DNA from: Clostridia bacterium
GTDB taxonomy: Bacteria > Bacillota_A > Clostridia > Oscillospirales > CAG-272
Length of the DNA: 64,000 bases
Assembly (NCBI GenBank): GCA_017452945.1
Contig: JAFTLD010000081.1
Span: forward strand, 4,097-68,096
Reading direction: 5' to 3'
Numbering within the stretch: position 1 is the first letter of the stretch; each line of letters starts with the position of its first letter. The position numbers and the translations under genes are program-made. This document shows positions 38,001 to 45,688 of this stretch, piece after piece. The notes under the pieces were generated by a model. The model did not search any database and had not been told where the DNA came from. It worked only from the letters and a program-made list of their open reading frames with translations.

Positions 38001-38885
38001 GTGGAGGTTTGCCACAGCAATGACTGTGAAAACAATCACACCCAAACCATGATGGCTTACCTGACGCTGGACGGAAAGCTGTATACGGTAGGTAATAACA
38101 GCGCAGGACAGCTTGGCAGAAACGGAACGGGAACGGATGATAAGGTAGGCCTTGTCAAATTTGATAAAAAGATCGTGGACGTCAGCGTGGGACACGACCA
38201 TATGGTGATCCTGGACGAGGACGGTGTGCTTTGGGGTGTTGGCTCGAACACCCACGGACAGTTGGGTAAGACCAATAGCGGCAGCTACACCACCTCTCTT
38301 CAGGTGATAGCAAGCGACGTCAAGCTGATTGCCGCAGGCCGAAGAAACACTTTCTATACCGACACCAAAAACGTATGCTATGTGCTGGGCGATAACCGTT
38401 GGAATAAGTTCGGTACGGATTCAGACCGTTATACCACTCCGCATAAGCTGCTTTCGGACGTGGTGTATATCTCCACGGGTGAGCATCAGGTCGTGCTGGT
38501 CACAAAGAGCGGAGATCTGTATTATGCAGGCTGGCGCCAGCTCGATGGCTTTGTGGCAGGCACGGGCATGGGCAAAGCCGTTAAGGTGACGGGTGGTGTC
38601 AAGAAGGCGGTGCTGCACAATGCCAATCTGATCATCCTCAAAACCGATGGCTCGGTCTGGGGCTACGGCAGCAATCTGGGCAACGCCATGGCGGGCGTGA
38701 GCGCAACGTCCGGTACTCCCGCAAAGATATTGTCGGGCGGTGTCAAGGATATCGCGTCGGGCTATGAGTTCAGCGCATATCTCTTAGAGGACGGCACCAT
38801 TGCCATTCAAGGCTCCAACGCCTCGGGACAGGCCGGAAACGGCAAGATCGGTGGCAGCGTCAATATGGCGCAGGCGCTGTTTTAA
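35100..38885 (+). CDS. Multidomain lipoprotein: lamin-tail, chitobiase-like, CotH kinase and RCC1-like repeats
   Basis: 1261 residues, ATG 35100 with GAAGGAGG upstream. Lipobox 'GALASC' (Cys27) and a Thr/Glu/Pro spacer. About 85-190: lamin-tail-like domain ('FIQLYNVGSEEVSLKDAALY', 'ISAGGYYLVRM'). About 300-345: chitobiase C-terminal-like element ('YTIYYTLDGSDPREHG'). About 385-820: CotH kinase-like domain ('GHGSSGWPMKSMRLYY', 'LLLRNSGNDCMDSYIRDA', 'LFINGEFWGVYNARER', 'LLDMDMGIA'). About 920-1260: RCC1-like beta-propeller repeats ('GDLYAWGLNKDGILG', 'GKLYTVGNNSAGQLGRNG', 'GVLWGVGSNTHGQLG'). CotH kinases phosphorylate protein Ser residues in the spore coat; extracellular versions on lamin-tail proteins occur in gut Clostridia with unknown targets. 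The RCC1-like C-terminus suggests binding. It has its own promoter and terminator. Confidence 0.85.
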   Translation: MKKRISFRTLLSLLLAVIMLTGALASCQPEDNPTEQTTDTQTEQTGETAPGETTPGNDTPGEEETTGDSLLTPDDPTYEVAKNFKDVLISAVYGTGQNKDAAVAHGFIQLYNVGSEEVSLKDAALYYRESDGDDYRQFTFADDAVISAGGYYLVRMAEAREGAQAYDPSFAVLAIDSYDAEWAFILDNKDIQLALAPAGQEIDESCAVENINGTVSYFVAAELGYDSPFAVDNMSKAKVAVRTALQHYSGFHKVNLNEATTAKLTQTCPESASGANTVVGSKVNEVLFSKDAGIYPFGVWLALSAREGYTIYYTLDGSDPREHGEVYTSSIPLADSSEMSMGSTTKGAINAMGNAYRPNSQTLPGGYVVKAYATNGTESTDVFTNTYFISETFYDYGVTIMSLSMDKSLIYGSEGFYNHYYSTGGSGNQRQTGMLEVFSADGERHGASYVELAISGHGSSGWPMKSMRLYYKSANNTAVGTDGDLNYDLFEGYARDNDGHAITDFSRLLLRNSGNDCMDSYIRDAYMQRVCRDMDVYTMAYVPVLLFINGEFWGVYNARERYSPEYVESHFGVNKDNVALVESDYDGLVLGGNPGAPFIPMDGTQADADEFNALVDYMRTHDLSVEEHYKYVTDRLDIDSFMDMYVARLYFNARDWPENNIKVFKNRDPNDPSGMDTKWYFTLLDMDMGIAMYPHGHGADTSEHANFFGWIDSTNTVIGTIMHNLRKNEGFKQEFIMRFAKAVEQDFAVERLEAELDAIVAEREPLVKLQNMRWGASENQYRTSLDNMYSFVYGRNERVIPMLCNYFGISVSDLEVYMNKSVEVTYNPDRADVVFDGQSVSETGQKFKFETDSKTLTFTVSATAKQGYSVASIMFVPISGEMQSVQGSEATFTVDCSGAVIVNTKAEGQQSTITGVQSGITASGHSMYYLAPNGDLYAWGLNKDGILGIPGSMNEAVPKLVASNVAKVEVCHSNDCENNHTQTMMAYLTLDGKLYTVGNNSAGQLGRNGTGTDDKVGLVKFDKKIVDVSVGHDHMVILDEDGVLWGVGSNTHGQLGKTNSGSYTTSLQVIASDVKLIAAGRRNTFYTDTKNVCYVLGDNRWNKFGTDSDRYTTPHKLLSDVVYISTGEHQVVLVTKSGDLYYAGWRQLDGFVAGTGMGKAVKVTGGVKKAVLHNANLIILKTDGSVWGYGSNLGNAMAGVSATSGTPAKILSGGVKDIASGYEFSAYLLEDGTIAIQGSNASGQAGNGKIGGSVNMAQALF

Positions 38886-38937
38886 TCAATCGTGATCAAA
38901 ACGCTGTTCCATCGGGCAGCGGAATTCGCGGAAAAGT

Positions 38938-38980
38938 AGCAGGAATTTATTCGCATGCGAACGAATTCCTGCTGTTTTTT
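38938..38980 (+). terminator. Terminator after the CotH-like gene
   Basis: A 16-position stem (38938-38953 with 38958-38973) with one mismatch and one G-T pair, around a CATG loop, followed by GTTTTTT. Confidence 0.85.
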
Positions 38981-38994
38981 GTGAATATAGGACA

Positions 38995-39269
38995 TGAAGG
39001 AGCGTCCGCAGGATGAATCTCACCCACCACAATCGCTTCTCTCGTTTTGGCTCGTGCCTCGCCCAAACTCGCTCCGCCGTGGTCCCCCCTCTCCAGCGGA
39101 GAGGGCTATATTACGCGTATCCGTCTTATTGGGTTATTCGTGAAAGGCAGCCATAATGAGCCCTCTCCGCTGGAGAGGGGGGACCACAGCGGAAGATAAT
39201 CGCGAATACTTGAAGCGATTAGCTGACGCGGTTGCGGTGGGTGAGATTCATCCTACGGACGCTCCTTCA
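38995..39269. repeat. Long palindromic element with nested inverted repeats
   Basis: The outer arms are 34 bp (38995-39028 and 39236-39269), 33 of 34 positions complementary. A second inner pair of about 34 bp (near 39074-39107 and 39159-39192) contains CCCCCCTCTCCAGCGGAGAG and its complement. The whole 275-bp unit could fold into one long hairpin. It carries no gene and no clear target-site duplication. It fills most of the gap between the CotH-like gene and the next gene. It resembles short palindromic mobile repeats but differs in sequence from the element at 22683. Confidence 0.8.
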
Positions 39270-39470
39270 CCAAATCCATTATGTAAATAGGCTATCGCAA
39301 AGCATAAGAACTTGTTCCAATATTCTTGCTAATTCCTTAGCCCCATTGAATTACGCCTATTTTTGTTACAAAAAATTCAGCCATCTTTACTCAAAGAGCT
39401 CCAATCTTTCACGAAACGTTCATATATGAGTGCTATAATGGCAGGGCAATCCAAAGAAAAGAGAATTACC

Positions 39471-39926
39471 ATGGGAAAATTTCAAGAAAAGCTTTATAAA
39501 TTCATGTACGGACGCTACGGCGCAGACAGACTGAGCCGTGTTTTGTCGATAACTGCGCTGATTGTGCTGGTCATCTCGCTGCCCGTGTCCTGGATATGGG
39601 GCAAAACGCTGCCGGGTAACATCATTGCTATCTCGCTGTATGCCGTTTCGCTGGGACTTTGCATCTGGTCAAGCGCGCGAACCTTTTCGCGCAAGATCTA
39701 CAAGCGACAGGCCGAGAATGCCAAATGGTGCGCCTTTGAATATAAGGTGCGCTGCCTGTTCCGCAGACATAACGGCAACAAGGACACCGACACGCACGTG
39801 TTTCGCGATTGCCCCAAGTGTAAGGCAACCCTGCGCCTGCCGCGCGAGAAGGGCAAGCATACCGTCCGCTGCCCGCGCTGTGCAAACAAGTTCACCGTCC
39901 GCGTCAGAGCAGCAAAGAAGAAATAA
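39471..39926 (+). CDS. Small membrane protein with C-terminal zinc ribbon
   Basis: 151 residues from ATG 39471. Two membrane helices ('LSITALIVLVISLPVSWIWG', 'IIAISLYAVSLGLCIWSSA') are followed by a basic cytoplasmic tail with a 'CPKC' and 'CPRC' pair (about 123-142) spaced as a zinc ribbon, like the zinc-ribbon tails of many uncharacterised clostridial proteins. A TATAAT at 39434-39439 fits transcription starting just before this ATG; upstream in-frame starts (39426, 39438) would overlap it. Function unknown. Confidence 0.7.
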   Translation: MGKFQEKLYKFMYGRYGADRLSRVLSITALIVLVISLPVSWIWGKTLPGNIIAISLYAVSLGLCIWSSARTFSRKIYKRQAENAKWCAFEYKVRCLFRRHNGNKDTDTHVFRDCPKCKATLRLPREKGKHTVRCPRCANKFTVRVRAAKKK

Positions 39927-39939
39927 TAACCGATGATAA

Positions 39940-39974
39940 AGCCATCCCTACCGAAAATTCGGTGGGGATGGCTT
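39940..39974. terminator. Hairpin after the zinc-ribbon gene
   Basis: A 15-position stem (39940-39954 with 39959-39973) around an AAAT loop. The T-tract is better on the - strand, so it may serve the opposite direction as well. Confidence 0.6.
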
Positions 39975-39977
39975 ATG

Positions 39978-40217
39978 TTAATCTAAGTATTGTTTTTCGT
40001 CACCTATAGCATATATTGGATATTGTCCAATTGTTCCATCTCCTAAATCATTATCTGTCCCAGCAAAATTTATTGCGCTTTCAAGACAAGCCTCTATAGA
40101 TGACTGATTTTGAATGCCAACTAAAAATCCGTATAAAAACTCATTAGTATTTAGGACAGTGACTTCATTTGTAGTTCCTAAAACATATCTGTTATTTCTG
40201 CACTGTACATGTTTTTG
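39978..40217 (-). pseudogene. A+T-rich gene remnant
   Basis: An open frame of 79 codons with no usable start codon. Translation gives a protein-like C-terminus ('NNRYVLGTTNEVTVLNTNEF', 'SIEACLESAINFAGTDNDLG'). It ends with a stop at 39978 and is cut at its 5' side by a stop at 40218-40220. Composition matches the 3' part of the adjacent anti-sigma-like gene. It may be the tail of a displaced gene. I do not recognise it. The rest of the gap from 39927 to 40256 holds only the hairpin. Confidence 0.4.
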
Positions 40218-40256
40218 TTACATAGTGTAGATCGTTTTGATATCCATTTCGAAAAA

Positions 40257-41333
40257 CTAAAAATCTACACTTATAATGACGCAATCAAGACGACTAAATC
40301 CATTCGAATCAACATAATTGATAGCCAATTCCAAGAATAATTCTCCGGTGGAGGATGTGATGATTTTGGGCGAACCGCAGGATAATTCTGACAAATCCAA
40401 AAGAAAGAGTTGTTGAAGCAATGCGTTATGGGCTTGGTCAAGAGAAGATTTATCAATAGTATCTACCAGAGAATTATACTTGCCAACATTATATGCATTA
40501 TAACAGGAAATGTGTCCGCTTCGATCTACAAAAATGGAAATAGTTTCATCGGTACGATATCCTTCGATATATCTGACATATGATAGCGCATATCGACCAA
40601 GGGCATCGATTTCCATTTGCCGGAAGGAGAAATTTTTAAATGTTTCTAATGGCATGATAGATAAAATAAAAGATTCTGCATATGAGCGTACTTCAAGTTC
40701 AGTTAAAATAGGATAGCTTTCATTTTGATCACGGGAATTTGAATAAAAAGCAATTTGATCAGTGCCATGGAGATAATCGATAATAGTTTCTCCATCTTTG
40801 TACCTATCAAAAATACTGTAAAATGTTCCAATTTCTTTAGATTGGTTATTTAGTAAAGAGCATCGGCTATATTGGTATATTGCTTCATTTCCTGAAAAAG
40901 GGTTCTTTTTAGTTTTGCTTTGTAACGCGGAAATCTTTATTTCTTTACGGTCTGTGTGGACTCCATAATCCCCCGATTTATGGAAATGATTAGAGATTTT
41001 ATCTTTGCTGTCTGTCATTGCAAGTCCAGGCACGTACAAAAATATCGGCTCTTGGATAGGATCACCGATCACTTGCCCCGCGGTCGGCACTTCGGTCTGC
41101 TGTTCGGTTTGCTCTGGCGTGACGGTTTCACCCGGAACGTCGGGGGTATCGGGTTCTGCCCATTTTGCAATAAAGGGCAATGCGGCCAGCACGCCGACCG
41201 TCAGGCAGGCGCAAGTGGCAATGGCAACTGCCCTTGCCCATACGGGACGGTTGCGCTTAGGAGCGGGCTGTGCGTCAAGCACCATGTTGGCGTCAACGTC
41301 GGACAGCGCGCGGTAAAGATCTTTGTTTGTCAT
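40257..41333 (-). CDS. Anti-sigma-like membrane protein with A+T-rich extracellular domain
   Basis: 358 residues from the ATG at 41333 (- strand), with AAAGGAGGG 9 bases upstream. The first 40 residues are cytoplasmic, then one membrane helix ('AVAIATCACLTVGVLAALPF'), a Glu/Thr/Pro spacer and a large extracellular part. The start overlaps the ECF sigma gene by ATGA, the usual pairing of sigma and regulator, so I infer it holds the sigma factor at the membrane. No classical zinc-binding HxxxCxxC is visible, so it is not a ZAS-type anti-sigma. The extracellular part shares motifs with the lipoprotein at 1729 ('TDQIAFYS', 'VDRSGHISCYN'). Base composition changes from G+C-rich to A+T-rich near 41040, at about residue 100. 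Confidence 0.65.
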   Translation of the reverse strand: MTNKDLYRALSDVDANMVLDAQPAPKRNRPVWARAVAIATCACLTVGVLAALPFIAKWAEPDTPDVPGETVTPEQTEQQTEVPTAGQVIGDPIQEPIFLYVPGLAMTDSKDKISNHFHKSGDYGVHTDRKEIKISALQSKTKKNPFSGNEAIYQYSRCSLLNNQSKEIGTFYSIFDRYKDGETIIDYLHGTDQIAFYSNSRDQNESYPILTELEVRSYAESFILSIMPLETFKNFSFRQMEIDALGRYALSYVRYIEGYRTDETISIFVDRSGHISCYNAYNVGKYNSLVDTIDKSSLDQAHNALLQQLFLLDLSELSCGSPKIITSSTGELFLELAINYVDSNGFSRLDCVIISVDF

Positions 41334-41887
41334 AGGAAAAAGCCCTCCTTTTCGAGTGTTTGTTTGAGTTTTTTGCGTGTGCGGAGCAGGAGATTGGCAA
41401 CGGCGTTTTCGCGCATGCCGTATGTATTGGCAAGCTCGGAAAGCGGCGTGTTGTACCAATATCTGCCAAGGAAAATCCTGCGTGTTTTTTGCGGCAGGGA
41501 AGAAAGGAATGCGTTCAGCGTATCGCGCAGATGCACATGCTCTGCTTCGTCAAGCGCATTACCGTCAGCAGGGACGCACTCGGCAAGCTCGTCAAGGCAA
41601 AGCGCGGTTTGTCCCGTGCGTTTTTGTGCGTACCTTTCTCTGTAGCGGTCGATGGCAAGATTGTGGGCAAGCGCACCAAGATAGCCCTTGAGCGGATCGG
41701 GATGCTGTGGCGGAATGGTGTTCCATGCGCAAAGCCAGGTGTCGTTCAGAATCTCGTCGGCATCCTGCTCGTCTTCCACAATACGCATAGCCACGTAGCG
41801 GCAGTATTTGCCGTATGCCAGTTGCATGGCGTCAATGGCTTTCTCGTCCCGCTGCCAAAGCATATCAAGTATTTTCTTATCATTCAC
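41330..41887 (-). CDS. RNA polymerase ECF-type sigma factor, GTG start
   Basis: 185 residues. Region 2 ('YGKYCRYVAMRIVEDEQDAD', 'EILNDTWLCAWNTIP', 'YLGALAHNLAIDRYRERYAQ') and region 4 ('LPQKTRRIFLGRYWYNTPLS', 'LANTYGMRENAVANLLLRTR') are present without regions 1 and 3, as in ECF sigma factors. GTG 41887 is chosen for GGGAGG a few bases upstream; an earlier TTG at 41914 lies before it. A TATAAT on the - strand near 41975 may be its promoter. Its targets may include the CGTCTATATA-containing promoters near 31.8 and 33.4 kb; that is only an inference. Confidence 0.85.
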   Translation of the reverse strand: MNDKKILDMLWQRDEKAIDAMQLAYGKYCRYVAMRIVEDEQDADEILNDTWLCAWNTIPPQHPDPLKGYLGALAHNLAIDRYRERYAQKRTGQTALCLDELAECVPADGNALDEAEHVHLRDTLNAFLSSLPQKTRRIFLGRYWYNTPLSELANTYGMRENAVANLLLRTRKKLKQTLEKEGFFL

Positions 41888-42057
41888 TCCAATCCCTCCC
41901 TTCGGGTTTGTCAAAGGCCTTTCATCCTAAATAACGGAAAATGGGTGGCGTATATCACGCAAAAAGGAAAACTTTTTTTCATTATACCACAAATTTTCAC
42001 GTGCGACCAGCTTTTTTGATGATGATCGGGGGTGTTGGTCCATGCGAGCATAGCTTG

Positions 42058-42086
42058 TCATACTCGTGGACAAGACAGCATATATT
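42058..42086 (+). promoter_or_regulatory. Candidate sigma-E promoter of the spoIIIA operon
   Basis: TCATACT at 42058-42064, 14 bases, CATATATT at 42079-42086. This fits the mother-cell sigma-E consensus (KMATATT, N13-15, CATACAHT), and spoIIIA is a sigma-E operon in Bacillus. Confidence 0.55.
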
Positions 42087-42107
42087 GCATTGAAAGGTGG
42101 TGGATAT

Positions 42108-43040
42108 ATGCGCAGTGTGATGGTCAACAGGGCAGATGGCGAGGGGATTGAGAAGCGCACGTATCTGCCGCCGACGCTTTTGCGCATGCTGCCCGAGCGG
42201 TTGATCTCGGAGCTGTATGCGGGGCATTTGCCCGAGCACATTGAGGAAATTCGGCTGCATGCCGGGCGGTGTGCAAGCGTTGTGGCAAACGGGCGCAATA
42301 TTTTGTTGCGTACCGTGCTCAGCGCTACCGAAATGACCGCCACCTTGACGCGCATGTGCGGTGGGTCGCTGTATTCCCACGCGCCCACCATTGCCGAGGG
42401 GTATCTGACGCTGGATGGCGGCGTTCGCGTTGGTGTATGCGGTAGGGCTGCTTGCGAGCAGGGCGAGGTGATCGGTGTGTACGACGTTTCAGGTCTGTGC
42501 ATCCGTATCCCCGCACATTTCTCGGTAAGCGGCAGGGAGATCTGCAATCTCATGCAGAAATTCCGCTATACCAAGGGCGTGCTGATCTATTCGCCCCCCG
42601 GTGTGGGTAAAACCACGCTTTTGCGCGGGGTTGCCACCTCGCTTGCTTCGGGCGAAGACCCAAAACGCGTGGTGGTGATCGATACGCGCGGAGAGATGCC
42701 TTTTTTGCAGACAGGGGCTGCTTTGTGCCTTGACGTGCTGGTGGGATACCCGCGCCGTCTTGGGGTGGAGATCGCTTGCCGCACCATGAACGCGCAGGTC
42801 ATGATCTGCGACGAGATCGGGGACTATACCGAGGCGCTCGCGCTTGCTTCGGTACAGAATTGCGGCGTGCCGTTGGTGGCCTCGGCGCATGCATCAAGCG
42901 TGGAGGAGCTGTTGTGCCGCACGGGTCTGCGGCTTTTGCACGATTGCAAAATGTTCGGTGCATACGTGGGCATTTCAAGACGCGAGGGTGGATTTTCTTA
43001 TCACATTACAGATTGGGAGAGCGCGGATGCTTGCATTTAA
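42108..43040 (+). CDS. spoIIIAA: Stage III sporulation protein AA, ATPase
   Basis: 310 residues. SpoIIIAA is the ATPase of the SpoIIIA-SpoIIQ channel that links mother cell and forespore during engulfment. 'EHIEEIRLHAGR' near the start, Walker A 'SPPGVGKTT' (162-170), 'VVVIDTRGEM', Walker B 'VMICDEIG', and 'PLVASAHA' are visible. ATG 42108 is used, after AAAGGTGG, because it lies downstream of the sigma-E-type promoter; the ORF could extend to 42066 inside it. It overlaps the next gene by 14 bases. Confidence 0.95.
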   Translation: MRSVMVNRADGEGIEKRTYLPPTLLRMLPERLISELYAGHLPEHIEEIRLHAGRCASVVANGRNILLRTVLSATEMTATLTRMCGGSLYSHAPTIAEGYLTLDGGVRVGVCGRAACEQGEVIGVYDVSGLCIRIPAHFSVSGREICNLMQKFRYTKGVLIYSPPGVGKTTLLRGVATSLASGEDPKRVVVIDTRGEMPFLQTGAALCLDVLVGYPRRLGVEIACRTMNAQVMICDEIGDYTEALALASVQNCGVPLVASAHASSVEELLCRTGLRLLHDCKMFGAYVGISRREGGFSYHITDWESADACI

Positions 43041-43503
43041 GATCGCGGGTGCGCTATTGGTGCTGGCCAGCGGTATCGGTCTTGCCGTGGGCGCTGTGCG
43101 CTTTGAGCGCGTGCGGCTGCAGGTGCATGACGGGCTGATCTCGTTGATCTTTCACATCAAAGGCCGTATCGACTGTTACGCAATGCCTGCTGAGCAGATC
43201 ATGCTGGAGATGGATAAGGGGATTTTGGCAGATTGCCGATGTCCGGGGCAAGTGGAGTCGATCGAAGCGCTGCTGCCGCACGTCAAAGGCTATCTGGATT
43301 CGGAAACCTTCCGCGTTCTGCAGGCATTCGGGCAGGGGCTTGGCAGCGGTTTTCGTGATGAGCAGATCAAACGGTGCGATTATTATATTGAGCTGTTGCG
43401 GCAAAAGCGTTCGCAGCTGGAGGCCGAGCTGCCGCAACGGGCAAAAGCAAACGGAATGATATGGATCCTGTGCGCTGTTGGTGCGGTGATCCTTTTGTGG
43501 TGA
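43027..43503 (+). CDS. spoIIIAB: Stage III sporulation protein AB
   Basis: 158 residues: an N-terminal membrane helix ('AFKIAGALLVLASGIGLAVG'), a helical middle ('ISLIFHIKGRIDCYAMPAE', 'ETFRVLQAFGQGLG', 'DYYIELLRQKRSQLEAEL') and a C-terminal helix, the SpoIIIAB/GspF-like layout. The start lies inside spoIIIAA, which implies coupling. Confidence 0.93.
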   Translation: MLAFKIAGALLVLASGIGLAVGAVRFERVRLQVHDGLISLIFHIKGRIDCYAMPAEQIMLEMDKGILADCRCPGQVESIEALLPHVKGYLDSETFRVLQAFGQGLGSGFRDEQIKRCDYYIELLRQKRSQLEAELPQRAKANGMIWILCAVGAVILLW

Positions 43504-43506
43504 AGA

Positions 43507-43701
43507 ATGGAAGTTGGTTTGATCTTGAAGGTGGCCGGTGTAGGGCTTTTGGTGTCTGTGGCTGCGCAGATTCTGAATAAATCCGGCAGGGATGAGCAAG
43601 CAACACTTGTGACGGTTGCGGGCATTGTGGTGGTGCTTTTGATGCTGATCGAGCAGATCGGGGCGCTGTTTTCACTTGTGTATACAACCTTTGGCTTTTG
43701 A
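43507..43701 (+). CDS. spoIIIAC: Stage III sporulation protein AC
   Basis: 64 residues, a normal length. Two membrane segments ('LILKVAGVGLLVSVAAQILN', 'TVAGIVVVLLMLIEQIGALF') and the conserved 'NKSGRDEQA' between them. Membrane part of the mother-cell complex. Confidence 0.95.
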   Translation: MEVGLILKVAGVGLLVSVAAQILNKSGRDEQATLVTVAGIVVVLLMLIEQIGALFSLVYTTFGF

Positions 43702-43702
43702 T

Positions 43703-44086
43703 ATGGACATTCTGAAAATATGTGGCATTGCCATACTGTGCATCGCTGCTGTGTGGGTGTTGCGGCAATGGCGGGCAGAAATGGTGTTTCCCGTGCGGGC
43801 AGTAGGTACTGTACTGATCTTTTTTATGGTACTGAGTGCCGCGCAGCCCATATTGGAAATGATAGCCGGTCTTTCGCAAGAAAATCTGCCTGTGGAATAC
43901 GGCAACGTGCTGCTTTCGGGATTGGGCGTTTCGTTGGTCAGCATGCTTGGCGCGGGGCTTTGTCGCGATTTTGGTGAAGCGGGGCTGGCTGCTGCGGTGG
44001 AAGGTGCGGGGAAAATTGCTGTGGTGCTGCAATCCTTGCCGCTGATCAAGGAGATTTTGGAAATGACAAAGGAGCTGTTATCTTGA
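43703..44086 (+). CDS. spoIIIAD: Stage III sporulation protein AD
   Basis: 127 residues, mostly hydrophobic, with 'ILKICGIAILCIAAVWVLRQ', a later 'GLGVSLVSMLGAGLCRDFGE' and 'IKEILEMTKELL', the end pattern of SpoIIIAD. ATG 43703 starts one base after the spoIIIAC stop. Confidence 0.94.
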   Translation: MDILKICGIAILCIAAVWVLRQWRAEMVFPVRAVGTVLIFFMVLSAAQPILEMIAGLSQENLPVEYGNVLLSGLGVSLVSMLGAGLCRDFGEAGLAAAVEGAGKIAVVLQSLPLIKEILEMTKELLS

Positions 44087-45222
44087 AAAAGTGGGTGTGG
44101 GGGCTTCTTGCGGTATTGTCGGTTTCCGCATGGCTGTGCTTGCCCATTTCTGCGGCAGATGCACAGACTGATTACGGTACGTTGCCCGATGAATACGTAG
44201 CCTTGGAAAGCTATTTGCCCGATAGCCTTGTCGGCCTGTTACCTGACGGCTTATTTTCTTCGGATGTGCAGGACGTGCAAGCTGCGCTTTCGCAGCTGAC
44301 CTCCTTTTCGGGGCTTGTTTCGCTGCTTTTGGATATGGTGGGGCTGCATCTTTCCGAGAGCGGTGCGCTTTTGGCCTCAATCTGCGGCCTTTTGCTGCTT
44401 TGCGGTATGATGCGCGCTGTGGGCAATGCGTGGAATATGAAATGGGCAAGCATTGCACCGCGGATCTGTCTGTTCACTGCTGTGGCAGGCGCAGGGTATG
44501 CAGCGGTGCATGCTATGATAGAGTATTTTTCGGTGTTGAAAACCTTGATGAACGGTCTGTTGCCCATGATGAGCGTGATGTATCTTTTGGGTGGCAATCT
44601 GTCGCGTGCAACTGCGGGGAACGCGGTGCTTACCGTAGGCCTGAACGTGTGTCGGACGGTTTGCGCAGAGATGGCACCGCCCTTGTTTGGCGCATGCATG
44701 GCAATGATGCTTCCCACGGTGCTTGAGAGCGGGTTGGATTTGTCGCGATTGTCCGGCTTTCTCAAAAAAGGGTATACATCGGTGCTTGGCGTGCTGACGT
44801 TTATTTTGACGCTGTGTCTTTCGGTACAGAATTTGCTGGCATCGCGGACGGATAATCTTGCCATGCGCAGCGGCAGATATGCCATCGGGCAAATGATCCC
44901 CGTGGTGGGAGGCGCGCTGTCAGGCACGCTGGATACTTTGGCCGCAGGCGTGGGCATGCTGCGCGGCATGGCGGGGACGTGCGGTGTGATCCTTTTGTTG
45001 CTTTGCTGTCTGCCCGTACTTGTCCGTATGCTTTTGCTCAGAACGCTGTTTGATATTGGTTCTGGCATGGCTCACGTGATGGGATGCACTGCCGAGAGCA
45101 CAGTGCTGACGGAGGCGAGCAGCTTGTTTGGTTACATGGCGGCAGCCGTTGCCATGTGTACGGCAGTGTTTATCATAGCCGTGGGTGCTTTCGCAGCTTG
45201 CGCTGCTGCATGGGTAAGTTGA
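44083..45222 (+). CDS. spoIIIAE: Stage III sporulation protein AE, TTG start
   Basis: 379 residues. A signal-like N-terminus ('LLAVLSVSAWLCLPISAADA') precedes a soluble stretch and then seven or so membrane helices. The family block 'GQMIPVVGGALSGTLDTLAAG' is present. Start TTG 44083 overlaps the spoIIIAD stop (TTGA); no ATG fits at the N-terminus. Predicted polytopic membrane component of the channel. Confidence 0.94.
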   Translation: MKKWVWGLLAVLSVSAWLCLPISAADAQTDYGTLPDEYVALESYLPDSLVGLLPDGLFSSDVQDVQAALSQLTSFSGLVSLLLDMVGLHLSESGALLASICGLLLLCGMMRAVGNAWNMKWASIAPRICLFTAVAGAGYAAVHAMIEYFSVLKTLMNGLLPMMSVMYLLGGNLSRATAGNAVLTVGLNVCRTVCAEMAPPLFGACMAMMLPTVLESGLDLSRLSGFLKKGYTSVLGVLTFILTLCLSVQNLLASRTDNLAMRSGRYAIGQMIPVVGGALSGTLDTLAAGVGMLRGMAGTCGVILLLLCCLPVLVRMLLLRTLFDIGSGMAHVMGCTAESTVLTEASSLFGYMAAAVAMCTAVFIIAVGAFAACAAAWVS

Positions 45223-45223
45223 G

Positions 45224-45676
45224 ATGAACGGATATTTATATACTCTGGCAGGGGTCAGCGTGTTGGTTGCGTTGGTTTGCGCGATCGTACCGGAGCAATT
45301 GATTTCCCACGTCAGGCTTCTGTGCGGTCTTTGCATCGTGTGCTTTTTGTGTACACCGATCATGTCGCTGGTCGGGATGTTTTCACAAGGAGAATTGGAG
45401 CTGCCCGATGCATGGACAGAGCAGCAAGAGCCACAGCAAGGGCAAGAAGAGCTTTCCCAGCGTATGTTGACGGAGCAGCTGCAGCTGCTTTTGGAGCAGG
45501 AGTTTTCACTGACGCGGGAGGTATGCAGTATCCGTTGCATGTGGAAAGAGAACGGACAGCTGCAGCAGGTCACGCTGATCCTTTCGGGCAAGGCGATATG
45601 GCAGGATCCTTCTCCCATAAAGGAATACGTGCAGCAGCTGTTGGGCTGTCCCTGCACGGTGGTTTTGGATGGATAG
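45224..45676 (+). CDS. spoIIIAF: Stage III sporulation protein AF
   Basis: 150 residues. Two N-terminal membrane helices ('TLAGVSVLVALVCAIVPEQL', 'HVRLLCGLCIVCFLCTPIMS') and a soluble C-terminal domain (from about 95) with 'KAIWQDPSPIKEYVQQLLGC', the ring-building-like fold of SpoIIIAF. It starts one base after spoIIIAE. Confidence 0.92.
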   Translation: MNGYLYTLAGVSVLVALVCAIVPEQLISHVRLLCGLCIVCFLCTPIMSLVGMFSQGELELPDAWTEQQEPQQGQEELSQRMLTEQLQLLLEQEFSLTREVCSIRCMWKENGQLQQVTLILSGKAIWQDPSPIKEYVQQLLGCPCTVVLDG

Positions 45677-45688
45677 ATTGGAGGAAAT

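Noticed and set aside
35889..38255. A 788-codon open frame on the - strand
   Set aside because: It lies wholly antisense to the CotH-like gene and arises from codon bias; no ribosome binding site or domain.
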